From Actinomycetota bacterium (GTDB lineage Bacteria; Actinomycetota; Actinomycetes; Streptosporangiales; Streptosporangiaceae), in contig QGUZ01000295.1 of NCBI GenBank assembly GCA_003242605.1, forward strand, positions 1 through 6,408: a stretch of DNA of 6,408 nt, read 5' to 3'. Positions 5,136 to 6,408 of the stretch are shown in pieces. A program made the translations under genes and the position numbers. The notes under the pieces were generated by a model. The model ran no database searches. It saw only the letters and a program-made list of their open reading frames with translations, and was not told the DNA's origin. The stretch's first letter is position 1, and each line of letters opens with the position of its first letter.

Positions 5136-5640
5136 CGGTGACCAGGCCGCCCTTCGGGGTCCAGCGGGCCACGGTACGGGCGTCGCCCGGCCACAGGCGC
5201 TCCCACTCGGCCTCGGTCTCGACGACCGCGAAGGCGCAGGTGGGGAAGCCGGGGTCGGCGTCGGCCGGGGTCGCGGTGAGGCTGAGGAACAGCTCGTGGA
5301 GGCCCGGGTTGTGGCCGACGACCAGCAGGGTGGCCACGTTGGAGTCGGTGCGCTGCACCACGGCGAGCAGCTCCTCCGGGGACGCCAGGTACATCTCGCG
5401 CTCGAAGTACACGGGCGTGTCGGGCGCGAGCCCGGCGAGGACGAGCTCGGCGGTCCGGCGGGTGCGCTGCGCGGGCGAGCAGAGCACCAGGTCGGGGACG
5501 AGCCCCAGGCCGGCGAGCACCTCTCCGGCGCGGCCGGCGTCGCGCTCGCCCCGCTCGGTAAGCACCCGGTCGATGTCCGCCTTGCCGGGGACCTGCTCGG
5601 CCTTGGCGTGGCGAAGGATGATCAGCTTCCGGTTCGGCAT
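5125..5640 (-). CDS. SixA-like histidine phosphatase superfamily protein
   Basis: A 171-residue single-domain member of the histidine phosphatase (phosphoglycerate mutase-like) superfamily, close to the length of SixA, the E. coli phosphohistidine phosphatase. Visible motifs are L-I-I-L-R-H-A-K with Arg10 and catalytic His11, S-P-A-Q-R-T-R-R-T-A with Arg59, R-E-M-Y with Glu82 as the likely acid, and V-V-G-H-N-P-G with His110. R-H-A-K and G-H-N-P are the SixA-type forms of these motifs. The natural substrate is not known; phosphohistidine on a protein is a guess from the family, and a small phosphorylated metabolite is equally possible. There is no signal peptide, so it should act in the cytoplasm. 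The ATG at 5640-5638 places the first strand a few residues in; the upstream ribosome-binding sequence is weak. It converges on serB and follows hppA on the same strand, but two hairpins lie between, so it is probably transcribed alone. Confidence 0.9.
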   Translation of the reverse strand: MPNRKLIILRHAKAEQVPGKADIDRVLTERGERDAGRAGEVLAGLGLVPDLVLCSPAQRTRRTAELVLAGLAPDTPVYFEREMYLASPEELLAVVQRTDSNVATLLVVGHNPGLHELFLSLTATPADADPGFPTCAFAVVETEAEWERLWPGDARTVARWTPKGGLVTAGA

Positions 5641-5672
5641 TGGTTCCGCCCACGATCGTCGGGATGCCGCCC

Positions 5673-5678
5673 AGGATA
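5673..5678 (-). promoter_or_regulatory. possible -10 element for the sixA-like gene
   Basis: TATCCT on the minus strand fits the TAnnnT pattern and lies 33 bases upstream of the ATG, giving a leader of about 25 bases. The expected -35 position holds only GC-rich sequence without a TTGAC-like match. The support is the hexamer, its distance and its being the only AT-rich patch in this gap. Confidence 0.25.
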
Positions 5679-5753
5679 GACGGGCGGGTACGGCCGGGCC
5701 GGGGCGGCCGCCCGCCGCCGCGGCGCCGGGGCGGGCGCGGTCCGGACACGCGG

Positions 5754-5789
5754 ACGGCCGCCGCCCCGTTCGCCCGGGACGGCGGCCGT
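5754..5789 (-). terminator. long hairpin between hppA and the sixA-like gene
   Basis: ACGGCCGCCG (5754-5763) pairs perfectly with CGGCGGCCGT (5780-5789). Inside, after one mismatch, CCCG (5765-5768) pairs with CGGG (5775-5778), giving about 14 pairs and a 6-base loop. It stands behind the stronger-placed hairpin at 5810-5836 and may be a second terminator for hppA or an insulating structure ahead of the next gene. A CCGTACCG motif (5786-5793) overlaps its right arm. Confidence 0.45.
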
Positions 5790-5809
5790 ACCGATGACCG
5801 TCTCACCCA

Positions 5810-5836
5810 CCGGCCGGGGCGGTCGCCCGCGGCCGG
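5810..5836 (-). terminator. probable hppA terminator hairpin
   Basis: CCGGCC-G-GGGC (5810-5820) pairs with GCCC-C-GGCCGG (5825-5836) around a GGTC loop with a single bulged G at 5829: eleven pairs, almost all G-C. It begins 13 bases past the hppA stop on the minus strand. It has no T-tract. A smaller palindrome, GCGCT (5841-5845) with AGCGC (5852-5856), overlaps the hppA stop codon itself. Confidence 0.6.
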
Positions 5837-5849
5837 AGTGGCGCTCTGA

Positions 5850-6408
<559 letters not shown>

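Overview
The window is about three-quarters G+C, and its codons favour G or C in the third position. GTG and ATG starts are both used. Together with the gene families seen, this points to an actinomycete, possibly a thermophilic or sporangium-forming member of the Streptosporangiales. That placement is inferred from style and cannot be proved here. Six genes have recognisable or bounded products. A seventh has a recognisable core with a doubtful 3' end, and an eighth is only a 3' stub.

Left part (1-1816): the 3' end of a gene whose C-terminus looks like a Rieske [2Fe-2S] domain runs in from the left. Convergent to it is a minus-strand pair: a TauE/SafE-family membrane permease followed 29 bases later by a small unrecognised 78-residue protein. 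A hairpin lies over the small gene's start codon, and an inverted repeat lies just upstream of the permease ribosome-binding site. Beyond the permease is a 646-base GC-rich stretch with no believable gene.

Middle (1817-3884): a stand-alone ABC ATPase of the YlmA/ModF type is transcribed leftwards. A conserved actinobacterial protein of unknown function is transcribed rightwards. They share a 110-base divergent promoter region. The open frame of the unknown protein runs far past its natural end, because a run of five G puts the expected TAG one base out of frame. That TAG lies in the loop of a strong 12-bp hairpin. A cluster of further GC-rich hairpins follows, then a lower-GC leader holding a perfect 12-bp palindrome.

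Right part (3885-6408): a complete two-ACT-domain phosphoserine phosphatase (serB) runs rightwards into a shared terminator and a convergent SixA-like histidine phosphatase. Then comes the 3' part of a membrane-bound proton-pumping pyrophosphatase (hppA), whose upstream half lies off the window. Two long hairpins separate hppA from the sixA-like gene.

The genes do not form one pathway. They are mostly housekeeping or conserved genes in short transcription units, and I see no mobile element, CRISPR array, RNA gene or obvious new multi-gene system. The observations most worth following are an interspersed 12-base motif (CGGTACGGCGGG) that is far commoner than composition predicts and lies at or near several gene 3' ends, the one-base frame problem at 3444-3451, and the hairpin that covers the small gene's start.
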